A stretch of 64,000 nucleotides of DNA from Hyaloscypha bicolor E (lineage: Eukaryota; Ascomycota; Leotiomycetes; Helotiales; Hyaloscyphaceae), in contig NW_020194627.1 in the NCBI RefSeq assembly GCF_002865645.1, forward strand, positions 620,001 through 684,000, in the 5' to 3' direction. The stretch's first letter is position 1; every line of letters starts with the position of its first letter. A program made the position numbers and the translations under genes. A model generated the notes under the pieces. That model was not told the DNA's origin. It searched no databases and worked only from the letters and a program-made list of their open reading frames with translations. Of this stretch, positions 10,611-24,410 are shown piece by piece.

Positions 10611-11120
10611 CATTAAGGCGAGTAAGAAATCCTTTTCCGTCGATACGAGCGTACTTATATAAATTTGAGTAAGAGATAGGAATTTTGTAATTATAATAAG
10701 TTTGTTCTTGCGTTTTAAAATCGTTATAGGATTTACGTTTCGTTATATATTAAAGCTATATTTTTAAAAATATTAAGATTTGTTAAGAAATATAGACTAT
10801 ATCTTAATATTTTAATTTTATTATATAACTTTCTAAATATAATAAATATAAACTTAATAATTTTTTATTAAATTCATTATAGGATTTGATAATATATATT
10901 AAAATTTAAATATAAAAAACTTATAAAATAAAATTAATAGCTAAAAAAATAATTCTTTTTATTTTATATAGAATTATATAATAATATTTTTTTAATTATA
11001 TATTATAATATAAATTTCTTTAATTATTATATTTTATATTCAAGTTCTATAATTTAAGCTATTAAATTCAGGTAATTTAATTACTATTTTATACTGCCTT
11101 AATTATATATGAAACTTCTA

Positions 11121-11234
11121 TATTTATTAGTTTATTATATTTATTAATTCGTTATATTTATTAGTTTATTATATTTATTAGTTTATTATATTTATTAATT
11201 TATTATATTTATTAGTTTATTATAATTATTAATT
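11121..11234. repeat. 17-bp tandem repeat array
   Basis: Six full units and a partial unit of TATTTATTAGTTTATTA, with few changes. It lies in AT-rich sequence upstream of the B coding region. Confidence 0.85.
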
Positions 11235-12605
11235 TAAAAACGTTATTTATAATTAAGAAATACTTTATATATTATATTATTATTAAAATATATATATTTT
11301 ATTTTTAATTACTTAATATAATAAGTTAAAATAAGGATTTAAGTAAATAATTTTAAAATAAAATCTATTTAAATTTATTCTTAAAAAGCTTAAATATTAA
11401 AAAAAAACAAGTTATATAACTTTTTATATATAAATATAATATTATATAATCTAGCGAGATTATAGCTCTATAAAAGTCTATAATCTCTCTTTCTCTTTTT
11501 TTTTCTTTAGTTAATATAATCGAGACTCTTTTTTTACCTTTATTTCTATTATATTATTTTTTTATTAAATTATATCTAACTAAGAAATATATTTTTAATA
11601 GATTATAAAGCTCTAGTTTATTAAAATATTTAGTAAAACTATATATTAAATATTCTATTTATATAATATAAAGGTATTATATAGTTAATATAAGAGAAAA
11701 TATAATCTTTACTATAAAACTTTATAAAAGAATTCGAATAAATACTATAATATTTAATATAAGGCAAAATAGAAATCTATTAAGTTAAAAATATAAAGAA
11801 AAACCATATATTATTAAGCTAAAGATATAAGGAAAAATAGTAATATATTAATAAATAAATATAGCTAATAAGCTATAAATATTTTTACTTTTATTATAAA
11901 ATATTAAATTATTATCTTTCTATAATTATAAAAAATATATTTCTAAGCTTTATACTAAAGAAATCTAATATATTATTAAACTAAATAAGAATATATATAT
12001 TATAAATATAATATTTATAATATTTATAATATCTAATATATTTATTAAAAGAAAAAGCAAGAATAAAATTAATAAAATAATAAAAGAAATAATAAAGTTA
12101 AAGTTTAAAAAAGATTTTAAGAAGCTTAAAAAAAGATTATTTAATATAATAAAAATAAAGCTATTATTCTATATTATATTAGTTAATTACTTTCTAATAA
12201 AGATACTATTAAGATTAATAAGCTAATTATATTAAGATAATATAATAATTCCTTAAAATAAAATATTACTAATTTTCTTTAATTAAAGTTATAATAATAA
12301 TTTAAAAGATCTAGAGCTTTAAATATATAAAGAAAAAGGAAATATATTCTAGATAAACTAAAATAAAAAAAATTATTATAGATTTAATCTTATAAATTCT
12401 ATAATAAAAATTATATATCCCGATTTTATATTATTTATAATATTTAATATAAAGCTATTAAATAAATATAATATAATTATTAATAGATATTATATAATAT
12501 TAATAAAAAGATTAAGATTTTAGTAAATAAGAAAAATAGTTTTAAAATATATATTATACTAAAAAGTACTTTTATTATTTATAATACTTATAACTGTTTC
12601 CTTTA

Positions 12606-12635
12606 ATATTATTATTATTATTATTATTATTATTA
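12606..12635. repeat. ATT microsatellite
   Basis: About ten uninterrupted ATT units within element B. Confidence 0.9.
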
Positions 12636-14832
12636 CTAGTTTAATTCTTTAAAAAACGGAAAAACAGAGTATTATATATATAAAAGATATAATTATTTTA
12701 TATATAATTATTTATATCTTAATACTATATATAAAATTACTAGAATTAATTAGAAGAAATTATTATTTTATTTAAAAAATCAAGAAAGCTATTATTAAAG
12801 CTATTTAAAAAAGCTAAGGCTCTAGTAATTACTAATAATTTCAAGTAAAATACTATATTTATTAAGGAATTCAATTCTGAAACAGATATTAAAATTAAGA
12901 TTATTTTATTTTCTTAAAATAGTATTAGTAAATATCCGGCTTTCTGGCTACTTAACTTGATCTATATTATATATATAACTAACTAATTTTTCTGCTTTGG
13001 GTTTATACTAGTTTCTATTAAATATATACTAATTTAAATTAGTAAAAAAGTATTATATACTAGATAAAAAGAAATTATAGAAATATATATATTAAATAAA
13101 ACTTTAATACTAGTTTTTAATTATCTTTTTATATTCGATTTTAGTATTAGTTTCTTATTAATAAGATATTTATATAAAGCAGGTTTTAAAAAAGAAATTA
13201 ATTATAAAAAGCTATATTTTAAATATAAAATAAAAATAATTATTAAAGCTAGAATAACTAATAAACTTTATTTAGTTTCTTATATAATATTAGAAAAAGA
13301 AAAGCAAATTATATTTATATTAACTAAAATTAATATATAAAATACAAATTCTTATAGATAGCCGATTATAAAATCAAATAATAAGGAAGTTAGAAATAAG
13401 AATACTAAATAAAAAAGAAATAATTTAAAACCTTTAATTATTTACTTATATTAGACTTTAATAAAAATAACTATTATTACTAGATATAAGCTTATATATA
13501 AAAGATTTAGTTATTTTAGACTAAATAAACTATATTATTTTTATAAAGTTATAACTTTTAATAAAGTAATTTAGATCTTATATAATATTGAGCTTTATAA
13601 AATCTATTTTCTAATAAAAATAAAAAATAAGATCTCGAAAATACTTAGTCTATAAAAGATTATAATTTTAGTCCTAATTTAATTTAATATAATAGGCCTA
13701 TTTCTGATTAATATTAATAGCTATAATTACTTTTTTTTAATTCTTAATAATATAATATAAAAGAAATAAGTTTTATTAATAAAATTAAAATATATAGCTA
13801 TATAATACCTATATAATACCTATAAACTTAAAGGCTTAATATAAAATATAAAATAAAGAAACTAATTATTTAAGGTAATATAAGACTAGAAAACCTTTAA
13901 AAACATAAAATTATAAAATATAATAATAGTATTATTATACTAGAATAAACTAGTTAAGAGAAATATATAAATTATAGAAAATAATATATATATTTTATTA
14001 TAAGAAGTAAATCTTCTATTAGAATTCTGAAATAAAATAGCTAAGGCAAACTATTATATTTAAAATTATATATATAATAAGCTAAAGCTTAATAATAAAA
14101 AGATTTATTTTAAATAAGTATTTTCTAGAAAAAAGCCAAGAATTAATTATATTTAAATATAAGAATATAAGTACTTCTTTTATAAAAACAAGAAGTTTAT
14201 AAATAAATATAAATATAATAATAAGCTTATTAATTCTAGATAAATAAATAAATTTATAAAATATAAAAAAGAAATCATAAAATACTTTTAAGTATAATTT
14301 TTTAGAATATAAATAAGTAATTAAATATAGTATTATATAAGTTAATAAACTTATTATAAGAAATATAATTAACTTGTAATTATAAGGCCCAAATAGTTCT
14401 TATAATATATTAAATATAATAGTAAATTAACTAATAGCTAGATAACTAAAAAAAGATATTTCTCTAGTAAAAATACTTATAGAAAAGCCAAGTTTAACTT
14501 TATAGATAATTATTTTATTATATTAGAGCCTAATAAATATCTTAAGCTTTATTAAAATAAATATGGAAAATAATAATACTAAATTAATAATTTATAAGAA
14601 ATAAAATAATAATAAGTAAAATTCTAATTTTTATAAATAGCTAATTACTAGATTATAAAATAACTTAATTTTATTTTCTATTCTTAATAATATATATTAA
14701 GCTTTAATAATACTAATATTTCGAATCTTTATATATAAAAAAGTAATTATATAATTATTAGTTATAAATACTAAATCTAATAATTCTATTTCAGGTATTT
14801 TAGAAAATATATTAACTAATTAACTAGATATA

Positions 14833-14886
14833 AGTATTATATTAAGTATAAGTATTATATTAAGTATAAGTATTATATTAAGTATA
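14833..14886. repeat. Three 18-bp tandem repeats
   Basis: AGTATTATATTAAGTATA is repeated three times within the decayed B element. Confidence 0.9.
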
Positions 14887-16269
14887 AATATAATTTACTA
14901 ATACTTTATTAAATACTTTAAGTAGAAAAAAGCAAAAAATACTAAAAAAAAAAAATATTTAGTAAAGATTATTCGAGTTATAATTACCTATTTTTAGAAT
15001 AAGAATTAAATATTATTAAATAACTAATTAGCTATAAAAGAAGTTCTTAATTATATACTTATAATAAAAATAAAAGCTAAAATTCTAATTCTAATATTTT
15101 ATAAAAAAGTAATAAATAATTCTATATATAAAAGATTCTAGAAATAAGCTATTTTAAATAAGATAATCCAATTATTAGAAGTAAGTTTTAAATAAATATT
15201 CTTTATTTAAAAGATACTAATCTAGTTAATTATAAATAGGGTTTTAATATTAAATTTACTTTTAATAAAAAGTCAAGTAATATAAAATAAGGCTAGTTAT
15301 ATAAGAATTTATATAAAATAAAAATTAAATTTTTTTAAATTTTTTTAATAATAATTATTAAAAAGAATCTAAAGTATTACTAGTTTAATATTAAAATTAT
15401 ATTTATTTAAAGTCTTTTAGAATATAAATATTAAAAACGGATTTATATTTAAAATATTATAAAGTTTATATAAATTAAAGTAAACTATTTAAAACTAGAA
15501 TTAATTAATTTACTAAATAATAAAAGATTGGAATTTTATATAAAGTTTAGTTAATTTATATTTATATATATATATAAATTAAATTATTAAGCTTCTTATT
15601 TATATTAATAATAATATTATTATTATAGAGAATAAATTAGATATAAGTTAGTTTTTTATCTAATTATTTAATAAATTTAAGGCCAAGCCTTAGGAAAAAT
15701 ATCTAAAATTCTTAATTATAGAATTATTAAAAATAAAAAAACTATATTATTTATTTTAAATAATTTTTAGAGAAAATAAAAGAATTAATATTATAAAATA
15801 CTAATAAGATATTAAATATCTTATATTTATAATAATACTTATTTATTTAAATATTATAGGTATATATTTAAAAATTTAATAAGATATTTTTAATTTATAT
15901 TAAAATAGAAGATTTACTATAGTTTTTAAAAAAGATTTAAGTATTTAACTCTTTATTTTAATACTAATTAGGCTAGTAATAAATCTAATTAGGAAAGTAT
16001 TATAAAATATATTATAATATTTTATAAAGAACTAATTTTATAATTATATGAAAAATAATATTTAATAGCTATTTTAAGCTATAAATTAGAATATATAATA
16101 CTTTTTGCAAATATATTTCTTAATTAAATATAAACTAATAAGAAAATAGTATAATAAAAATAAAAGCAAAAAAAGAACTCGATTATATTAATTAAAAAAA
16201 GAAAAAGAAAAAAAGAAATCTTAAATTTTTATAAAACTATAATTTTATTAATTTATATAATAATATTAT

Positions 16270-16946
16270 ATAATCTATTTTTTAATATTTCTTTTAGAAT
16301 ATATTCTTTTAAAAAAATTAGTTTTATAATTTTATTTCTTTAGCTTTTCTTTTTCTAATTACTTCTAATATTTCCTTAAATTTTTTAAAAGCTATTCTAA
16401 ATAATAGTTTTATTATTTTATTAATAATGATTTTAGCTATTAAAATATAAATTATTTAGGCTTTTTATATCTTTATTAAGTTTTAAATAATATAGTAAAT
16501 AATTATAATTATTTTATAATTATTTTTTAATATATAAATCTTAATTCTATTCTTTCTAATATATTATAATTAGCCTAAATTCCTAAAGATTTATATAATT
16601 TATTATTCTTATTTTATATATATATAATAAGTATTATATATTTTAATTTATAATTTAAAATAATTATTAAATATTATTTTTTATTTAATTATAAGATTAG
16701 TTCTTTATAAAATATTATAAAATATTCTCTAATATTTTTCTAATTAGATTTATTACTAGCCTAATTAGTATTAAAATAAAAAGTTAAATATTTAAATCTT
16801 TTTTCAAAACTATAATAAATCTTCTAATTTAATATAAATTAAAAATATCTTATTAAATTTTTAAATATATATTTATAATATTTAATTAAATTACTTATAA
16901 ATTATATTAATTTACTAAATATAAATATAATATTTAAATAACTTAG
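16270..16946 (-). pseudogene. Copia element B, minus copy, RNase H segment
   Basis: On the minus strand from 16946 down this reads as Copia RNase H: KSNRKN, GYFIIFYKELI, WLNKK, then the end of the domain IAFKKFKEILEVIRKRK. It is the reverse complement of about 15840-16120 of the plus copy, and unlike that copy it keeps the C-terminus. Its upstream continuation lies at 24411-25757, after A1 is removed. The junction with the plus copy at about 16120-16270 has no clear repeat of its own. Confidence 0.8.
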
Positions 16947-17232
16947 TATTAGTTTACTAGTAATATATAATACTGTTATATATATATAAAAGTACTATTT
17001 ATATATAGTTAGTAAAGTTATTATTATCCAGAAGTAAGAATTATAATATTATAGTATTAATATATAATTCCTAAATCTACTAAGCCTAAAGGGGTCTAGT
17101 TTACTAGTCGAATTACTAATGGGATATAAGGTTATATAACTATATCCTGTATCCTATATCTTATTACCCATATCCTATATCCCGTATCCCGTAACTATAT
17201 ATATAACTCCTAAAGAAATAGCTATACTAATA
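16947..17232. repeat. LTR of A1, low-coordinate side (286 bp)
   Basis: Matches 24142-24410 in the same orientation. It contains CTACTAAGCCTAAAGGGGTC and a run of degenerate TATCCCGTA repeats near the end. Preceded by CTTAG. Confidence 0.95.
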
Positions 17233-18002
17233 CTAGAAACTCTCTAAAAATACAAAAAAATAGTATTTCTTTCTAATTATATACAAATTCCCTAATCCGG
17301 CCTAGTACCAGATTCCTAAATACTTTATATATCTATATTACTTCTAAGGGTTTTAGTTATATACTAAAGGCTATAGCCTTTTATATATAATCTCTATTCC
17401 TATAATATTTTTCTATTTCATATATTTATTTTTTGTTCTATTTATACTCGATCTATTTCTTTATATTTAATTATATAATATTTATATTAATTAGGTACTT
17501 AAGGATATTTATTAGTTTCGATTTCATTATAGAATTTGCAGGATTTAATTCTTCCTTAATCTATTTAACTTCTGTAATTTCTCGTTATTTATATACCTAG
17601 TAGAGATATATTATATTAATTATTAGATACTTTTCTCGAATGGTTTCTAATTTAATAAGGCATTTATATAATAATTTCGAATTTGTATAGATTACTAGTA
17701 ATAGTTCTATTTCTAGTACTTTATTAATTATAGATTTAACTAAAGTACCTATATTAAAACCATAAGCTATACTATAGAATTCCGAAGCTAGAATGCTTCT
17801 GGTAACTTTCTTGTATTTGGTAGAGAACTAGTAAATAATATTAGTATATCTAGTTCTATTTACTAGAACTAGAATATATCTAATTTAGGAAAAGAAATCT
17901 CTATTATTTATAAATAAAGTATCCGTAAAAATAATTCAATATAAGAACTTCTTTACTAGCTTTATAAATCTTAGTTCTCTAGTAGTATTCTCAATTCTTA
18001 AT

Positions 18003-19240
18003 AAAAAATCATTAATAATGATATTACGTTCATCGTTAGTTTAAATCCCTGATATTAAATTGATATTATAGAGCATTCGAATATAGATTAATTATTGAAA
18101 TAAATTAGCATTAAAAATTGATCAATTGGATGAAATATTCGAATGAGTCTCTCGATTTAGCATTTATTATGTAACCGAAGATTTCCAATATTTGTGATGG
18201 ATTGTATATCATATGCCTTCGATGCCTTAAATGATCAAATTTCCTGAATGATGAGAGATATATAATTATTCGAAGATTATTTTTTAATTGAATGATTGGA
18301 ATGGAGGAGATAATGTATTCATTAAGGAAGACCTTAGCAGCCGGAAATTTGATTATTATAAGATAAATAATTTTGATTACTAAGAGATGTTTTTATTTCA
18401 TTGGATGTTGCGAGTGTGCGTTCGATGTGCGAATAACCGATTCCTGTATTTGATGGTGTGTGGAGTTCAAATTATTGTTATATGTGCTTGTTGTGTTTAT
18501 TGGATGAGTATATATCCTTATGATCATATTTTTGGAGGTTTGATAAAAATATTTCTTATAATGAGTGATAGTCCTTCATCATCCTCGTGGATAAATGAAG
18601 TCTCCGCGAGCGAATAAGTGTGGATTATATGAGAGGTGGAGATGAGTGTGTTCTTTTCGAGTATGTGAAATCATAATTTGATCTTCGAAATATATTGAAT
18701 AATTAATTGATAAATTCGATAATTTAAAAGCGTTTTTGATTATATCGTTCCGTTATATTATTTATATGAAATTATCGTTTAATTCTTATGATAGTCTTTT
18801 TGATAAAAAAAAAAAAAAAAAAAAAAAAATAAGCCTATAAGAATATATTATATTCTCTTTATGATCAATTAGATCATTAATCTTATCTGATATATTCAAT
18901 CATCGATAATTGCCTTTCTTGATATATAATCGAGATGATATATCATTATGATGGGAGATAAATTAGAGATATTTCGGGAAAATATATCCCTTATAATTCC
19001 AATAATGATTACCGGAGTTTGAATTTGGATAAGGATTTTGAGATATAATTATGATTTTCATTATATTCCATAATTAAGGAAAATGATAAGATGATTTCAT
19101 TATTATCTCCTATGAAAATATCTTTGGTCCTAAAATATCATAAGGATATCCTATATGGGATATATCCATGAAAGATAATTCAAATTCAAATCAAAGGATT
19201 TTTCTATATAAATTTAATAGAAAACATCTAACAGTCCAAA
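18003..19240. other. Block 1: foreign-looking segment inside A1
   Basis: This replaces the part of the element that corresponds to A2 26845-28130. It has no RIP look: few TATA/CTAG runs, many GAT/ATTCGA-type words, low C on the plus strand, and a 25-A run at 18805-18829. A 76-codon open frame at 18387-18617 is hydrophobic and unrecognised. I found no target duplication or terminal repeats at its edges. It may be foreign DNA or badly assembled sequence. Confidence 0.7.
18805..18829. repeat. 25-A homopolymer in block 1
   Basis: An uninterrupted A run preceded by TTTTTGAT. Block 2 has a 26-A run at 22812-22837. Nothing outside these blocks in the window has an A run of this length. Confidence 0.95.
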
Positions 19241-21030
19241 TATCCGAATTTAAGGGAAGTTTATAGATATTAGTAGTACTAGGACTATTTCGGGTATTTA
19301 GGGTATTTATAATCTGGTATCTAGCTTAAAGCTTTTGAATTTCTATTATTACCTTTTTGAGTATTACTAATTATTATAATATAGTTAGTAATAGGGTATT
19401 ATATTTACTTATTCGAGGTAAAATACTATAAATTAAGAGAATTAGGATAATACTATTAGGTCTAGTAGAATTATTAATAGCTTTAAAAGCTATTTAGAGT
19501 ATAATATCTTTATTAATTCTATTAATTTCGGCTATAATAATAAGATAAGTATATTAAATCGGGCTATAGTAGTATTTTATAATTCTAATGGAATTATAAG
19601 CTTTTATAGGAATGATTTTAATCTTGGTTCCTATAGTATTTATAAGCTAAATAAACTCCTTACTAGTAAACTACTTTCCGATATCTACTATAATCTAATT
19701 AGGAGGGCCTAAATAGATATTAATCTAATATTACTTTAGGATATCCCAAGTATATAATATACTAATATTTTAAAGCTATTAGCCGGTTTAATATCGAGTA
19801 TCTTTATTAATAATATAGAATATAGGCTTACTAGAAATATAGAAAATATTAATAATAATAAAGTAATTAAAGCTAATATTATTTCTTAGGTTAAATTTAA
19901 ATTATTCTAATAATTGTCTGAATTTCTGGTATTATTTATAATATTTTATAAAATATTTAAAGGCTTCTATATTAATATTATAGTCTATTTATTCTAGTAT
20001 ATTTTAGAGGTTATTAATAGATAAATAACTAAAATAATAATATAGATATTATAATTTGACCTCTATAAGAAAATAGGAGTTATAAATAAAGAATTCGGAA
20101 ATAAAGCTTTATAGAATAGTATTCTAAAATAAGAAAAAGTATCTAAAATATTATATTATAGATATAAAGTATTTATTAGAAATAATGAAATAATTAGTAA
20201 GATTATTAAAATAGACTTCTAGCTTATTTATATTAGCTAAGCTAAGTAAAAATAAAGTTTTTATTAGTATAATATAGAATTATATTTACCTAATTAGTAG
20301 TCTTATTATTATAGATCTAATAAAAAATATAGATCTAATATTAAACTAGATATTAACTTAATTTTTAGTAGTTTTATTAAGTTAGATACTATTATTAGTC
20401 TATTATAAAGCTTGAAATTAATTAGAACTAGTAATTAAGAATCTAGAAGCTCTAGTATTAATTATAATTCCGTAAAAATAATAAGTATTATATCTTAATA
20501 TACTATTAATTATAAATATCTGGGTATCTTTTATTTATTTAATAAGCTCTAAGATATAATTTTTACTTATTATTTAGTATATAAGAGAAAGGGAAATAAG
20601 GTTATTTATAAGAGTATTAGTTATAGAAATAGTAAAAATAGGGGCTATAGGAGCGGCTAGGAAGTTCTTAATAGAAATAAAATAGGAATTAGAATAATAT
20701 TTCTTTTCTTTATCTATTTCTACTAGTAAGGCTTTAAAAGTATTATTTATTAGTTTATTCTTATTACTTTTATTATTTTCTTTTTCTTCGAATTTAGTAA
20801 TATACTATATATAAGTATTACTAAAGCGTTTATTAAAGTTATAGGTATTTCGGGATCTAAATTAGTAAATATTTCTATTCTTGAATTAAGCCTTTTTAGC
20901 CTTTTATTTCTTTAATATATACTTTTATAAGTAGTATTTAGGTCTCTTATATATAAAATATAACTTCGGAGTATAATTATTATAATTACAGGGCTTAAAG
21001 TAGTTATTATAGGTTCTAAAGTTATGGCTA
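19240..21030 (-). pseudogene. A1 Copia polyprotein remnant (middle part)
   Basis: This matches A2 28128-29925 and A3 43555-45350 closely. On the minus strand it covers the gag C-terminal side, protease and pre-integrase region. The zinc-knuckle stretch near 20935-20995 is mutated. There are many stops and no function is expected. Confidence 0.75.
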
Positions 21031-24000
21031 GGTCGGGGGGGGCGAGTGTCTCGGTGGAGATTTGAATGAGATCAGAGGGAGTGTTAGGAGTTGATTCCGC
21101 TTTCTTGATAATTCGGTATCGCTTGCTTATAGAGAGTTGAGTGGATGTGTGTATTTCCGATTTGAAAGTCCTTAATGATAGTGATTGAGTGTTTTATATA
21201 AGCGCGTCATGATGGAATATTAAGGGGGTGCGGTTCAGGTGGATTATGGCGTAAAGTATGCTTGAGGTGAAGAAGATGCCGCGGAGGGTGAGAATGTGTG
21301 AGATGTAGATAGTGCATATGATAGATGAGAGAGAGATGATGATATTTTTTTTTGAATATTATATGGATTTTATGTATAGTTCGCATTTAATATTCAGTAG
21401 TTAATCATAGATATACTTTATGTCTTGATATTTTTTGTGGCAATGATAATATTAATAATTTTATAGTAAATAATTAGGAGTAAATGGTGCTTTTTATTGT
21501 TTTATTAGAATAATACTTAGTTCGATGTAGTGAGAGGTGGAATGGATGGGAGGTGAGAGTTAATCGTATGAGAAGAGAAAGCCTCTGAGGATAGATGGTG
21601 GAGAATCTGTATTAATAGTATACTGTATCTATATCTTTGTATCTATCAGTGGGCTTGAATCTTTTTATCTATTGTAGAAGTCAGGAAGTTATAATTCGAG
21701 TAAGATGAAGGGGGGGGGGTGGAATTGATTATTGTCATATGAATAGATTTAATTTCTCGATTAATATATGTATTGATATAAAAATTATGTTGTTGTTTTT
21801 TTTAATTTTATGAGGAAAAATTATTTTATGATGCAGAATATGATTTTGTATTTGGGCCTCTTCGCATCGCATGGGAGGGAATCATAGGGGATCGAATGGA
21901 GGAGGCGATGCATTCTCTTCGTTTTTGAATTTAATCAAAAAATTTTCTTTTTTTTCTTTCTTTTATCATTATTGAGTGTTTTATATCTTTATATACATTA
22001 TTTTTCTTTTATAAGGAGTGGAATTATCAAATAAATTAGATTATTTATAGGAAATTTATGATAATTTAGAAGCATAGAGGATGGAAGTGATGGAGCCTCT
22101 CGAAGCCACTTCTCTCATGCTTTTCATTTATGTTTGACCGAATAATATGATTTAATAAAAATATTAATTTCTCTCGCTCACTCCTCCCTTTTTTTTGTTA
22201 TGTATATATATTATGTTAATATAAAAGATAACGAGAGCTCGGTATATAAATTTTTTTTTTTTTAATTTTTCTGCCGGGGGGGAATAGGTTGTGAAAGTAT
22301 GGCGAGAGAAGATGGGTTCAGGGAAGAGCACAAAGTATTTTTTAATTAAGTAAATCTATTTTTAATTTATGATAGAGTGGGGGGGAGGTAACATTAGATA
22401 TAATAATCATTATACTTGCGATAGTTTTCTAATTGAAAAATTCGACAGATAATTCTGATTAAATTAAATTAGATATATAAGGGGGGCCCCGGGGGGGGAA
22501 TATAAGTGGAGTCGGAATAAGGGAGCGAATATTGAATAATTTTAAGGATATATAAGGGTGGATTCTAATAAGAAGAATAGATTCGGCGAATGATCATATG
22601 AATTATATATCGGAATCTGAGAAGCGCTCTATTGAGACAGAACCGATCGAATAATTATGCTCGAATGTTAGATAGATAGGATTAACGTGAATCATTCGGG
22701 TGTCTGCATTGGATTTAAGTCGATGGCTTTGGATAAATTGATTGAATTAGTTATGATAAGAATTTTGGGAAGTTAATTGATAAATAAAACCTTTAGAATT
22801 ATGATTGGCTGAAAAAAAAAAAAAAAAAAAAAAAAATCCTTGATGAATAATTAAAATATTTTCATAAATCATCGGATATCTTTTCTTATAGAATCAAGAA
22901 TGATTAATTATTCATTAATCGATAAACTGATAGATAGATAAATTAAGATGATAAGAAATTTTAATTGAAGAAAATCGGGATTTTGATGAAAGAATCTTTG
23001 ATAAAAAAGATGAATATATTATGGGGCATAAATATTCTAGGAGAAAGGGCCTTATATACGGATTATATATAGAAATTTCGAAAAATTATGATGAAGGCTA
23101 AAATGATAATTTAGCTCAAGAAATTCGAAATCTAGGAGGGCCTTAATATCATAAAGTGAAGGATTTAAAGGAATAATATTGTTTTATAAATGAAATTATG
23201 GGATAATCCATAGATTATAGATTTAATCCATAGGATCTATGGAAATAATGATTTGAGAAAGATATTTGGATGATATTTGATGGAATAAAAAATTTGGGGA
23301 GAATATTTTGGATTATATATATTATGATCTCTCTTAGATTTGAATTAGATCATAATTTATGATTATTCCCTTTCTTTGATTAATTCTTTATCCTTTTATC
23401 ATAATTAGATCATTGATATTATTCCGATTTTGAAGTCCTTATATATTGATATGATTTTTATTTAATTCATAGAATATATTCTTTTTGCATTATTATTAAA
23501 TATCTTAGATTAAAATCTATTAAAAATTTTGAAATTATAATATCATATATCAGATTAATTGTATATATGAAATATATTTTAGAAAATTCGGATTTGAAAT
23601 CATTGATTCATCTAGATATAATGTTAGTCTTTGATATTTTTGGAATGATAATATATTAAAGAAATAATTGGATAAAATCGTCTTTTTATTTTTTATATAT
23701 CTTATTTCGTTGAGTAATAATTATTATAAATTAATCTTATCTAGAAAAATTCTCTAGATAGATATAAGTCAAATCAGATAAGGAATCTATACTTTGATCT
23801 ATATGTTCTTGATCTATAGAGTCAGTTCCTTTGAATTCGATAGATAAAGGAAGAAGATTTTAATTCCGAAAATATGAAATAGAAATAATAATGATCATAA
23901 TGATGTGGATTGAGTGGGCCTTGAATAATTAATCAAGCATAATAAAGATGAATCCTTCGAATAATCCTTTTATCATTTTTATATGAAATGTTTATATGCT

Positions 24001-24050
24001 TTATATTCACTAATTATTACAAAATTAATAATTTGAATGATAAATTCTTT
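21031..24050. other. Block 2: foreign-looking segment inside A1
   Basis: About 3.0 kb replacing the roughly 1.9 kb that corresponds to A2 29922-31805. It starts abruptly with a G run (about 21038) inside otherwise aligned A1 sequence and ends equally abruptly before the A1 LTR leader. It is purine-rich on the plus strand and C-poor, and has G, T and A homopolymers (for example 21711-21719 and 22812-22837). No gene, RNA or domain was recognised. Word use resembles block 1 (for example GAATGGAGGAG at both 18297 and 21894). Confidence 0.7.
22812..22837. repeat. 26-A homopolymer in block 2
   Basis: An uninterrupted A run preceded by GATTGGCTG, comparable to the run in block 1. Confidence 0.95.
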
Positions 24051-24141
24051 AATATAGAATAGACTAGATTTGTTTTAGGCTATTAAATACTTTTAGAACT
24101 AATCTAAAATCTTCTCTAATCTATATATATAAACTAATTAG

Positions 24142-24410
24142 TATTAGTTTACTAGTAATATATAATACTATTATATTTATATATAGTTAGTAAAGTTATT
24201 ATTATCCAGAAATAAGAATTATAATATTATAATATTAATATACGATTTCTAAATCTACTAAGCCTAAAAGAGTCTAATTTACTAGTCAAGTTACTAATAA
24301 GATATAAGGTTATATAACTATATCCTATATCCTATATTTTATTACCTATATCCCGTATCCCGTATCCCGTAATTATATATATAACTTCTAAAGAAATAGC
24401 TATACTAATA
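24142..24410. repeat. LTR of A1, high-coordinate side (269 bp)
   Basis: Same sequence family and orientation as 16947-17232, shorter by a small deletion. Followed by the target duplication CTTAG (24411-24415). Confidence 0.95.

Larger units (their letters stand above)
9980..10680. other. 3' flank of the P450 gene, non-coding
   Basis: Normal base composition without a convincing gene. It includes the second 29-nt motif and second palindrome. AT-rich decayed repeats begin at about 10680. Confidence 0.6.
10681..16250 (+). mobile_element. Copia element B, plus copy, heavily RIP-mutated
   Basis: A Ty1/Copia polyprotein can still be traced on the plus strand through many TAG/TAA stops. A segment resembling the integrase C-terminal part lies near 14100-14570 (KPRINYI, INKFIKYKKEIIKYF). 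The reverse transcriptase catalytic box is at about 15596-15630 (YINN, the RIP form of YVDD). RNase H runs from about 15700 to 16120 and then breaks off before its end. The same element lies on the minus strand in pieces at 16270-16946, 24411-25757, 33951-35450 and 59427-60193, and alignment of the two copies supports the reading. LTRs were not identified. 10681-11900 is AT-rich without recognisable coding and may hold the 5' LTR and leader. Confidence 0.75.
16947..24410 (-). mobile_element. Copia element A1, chimeric copy
   Basis: A full-span LTR element in the minus copy of B, with target duplication CTTAG at 16942-16946 and 24411-24415. Coding direction is minus, judged from the better preserved A3 copy. 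Aligned with A2, A1 keeps about 17233-18002 (RNase H side), 19240-21030 (middle, including the degenerate gag zinc-knuckle region near 20935-20995) and 24050-24141. The two other intervals are replaced by unrelated sequence (listed separately). Kept parts have dense stops from RIP. LTR ends read TATTAG...CTAATA where TGTTAG...CTAACA is expected. Confidence 0.85.

Noticed and set aside
18387..18617. Hydrophobic 76-codon frame as a small membrane protein gene
   Set aside because: It lies in the alien block of A1, has no homologue known to me, no gene context and doubtful sequence quality.
18805..18829. Poly-A run as the tail of a LINE or retrocopied gene
   Set aside because: No coding sequence precedes it, no target duplication flanks it, and a similar run occurs inside block 2 without context.
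18003..24050. Alien blocks as mitochondrial DNA inserted in the nucleus
   Set aside because: AT-rich, but no mitochondrial gene, tRNA or rRNA signature could be read. Cannot be excluded without a search.
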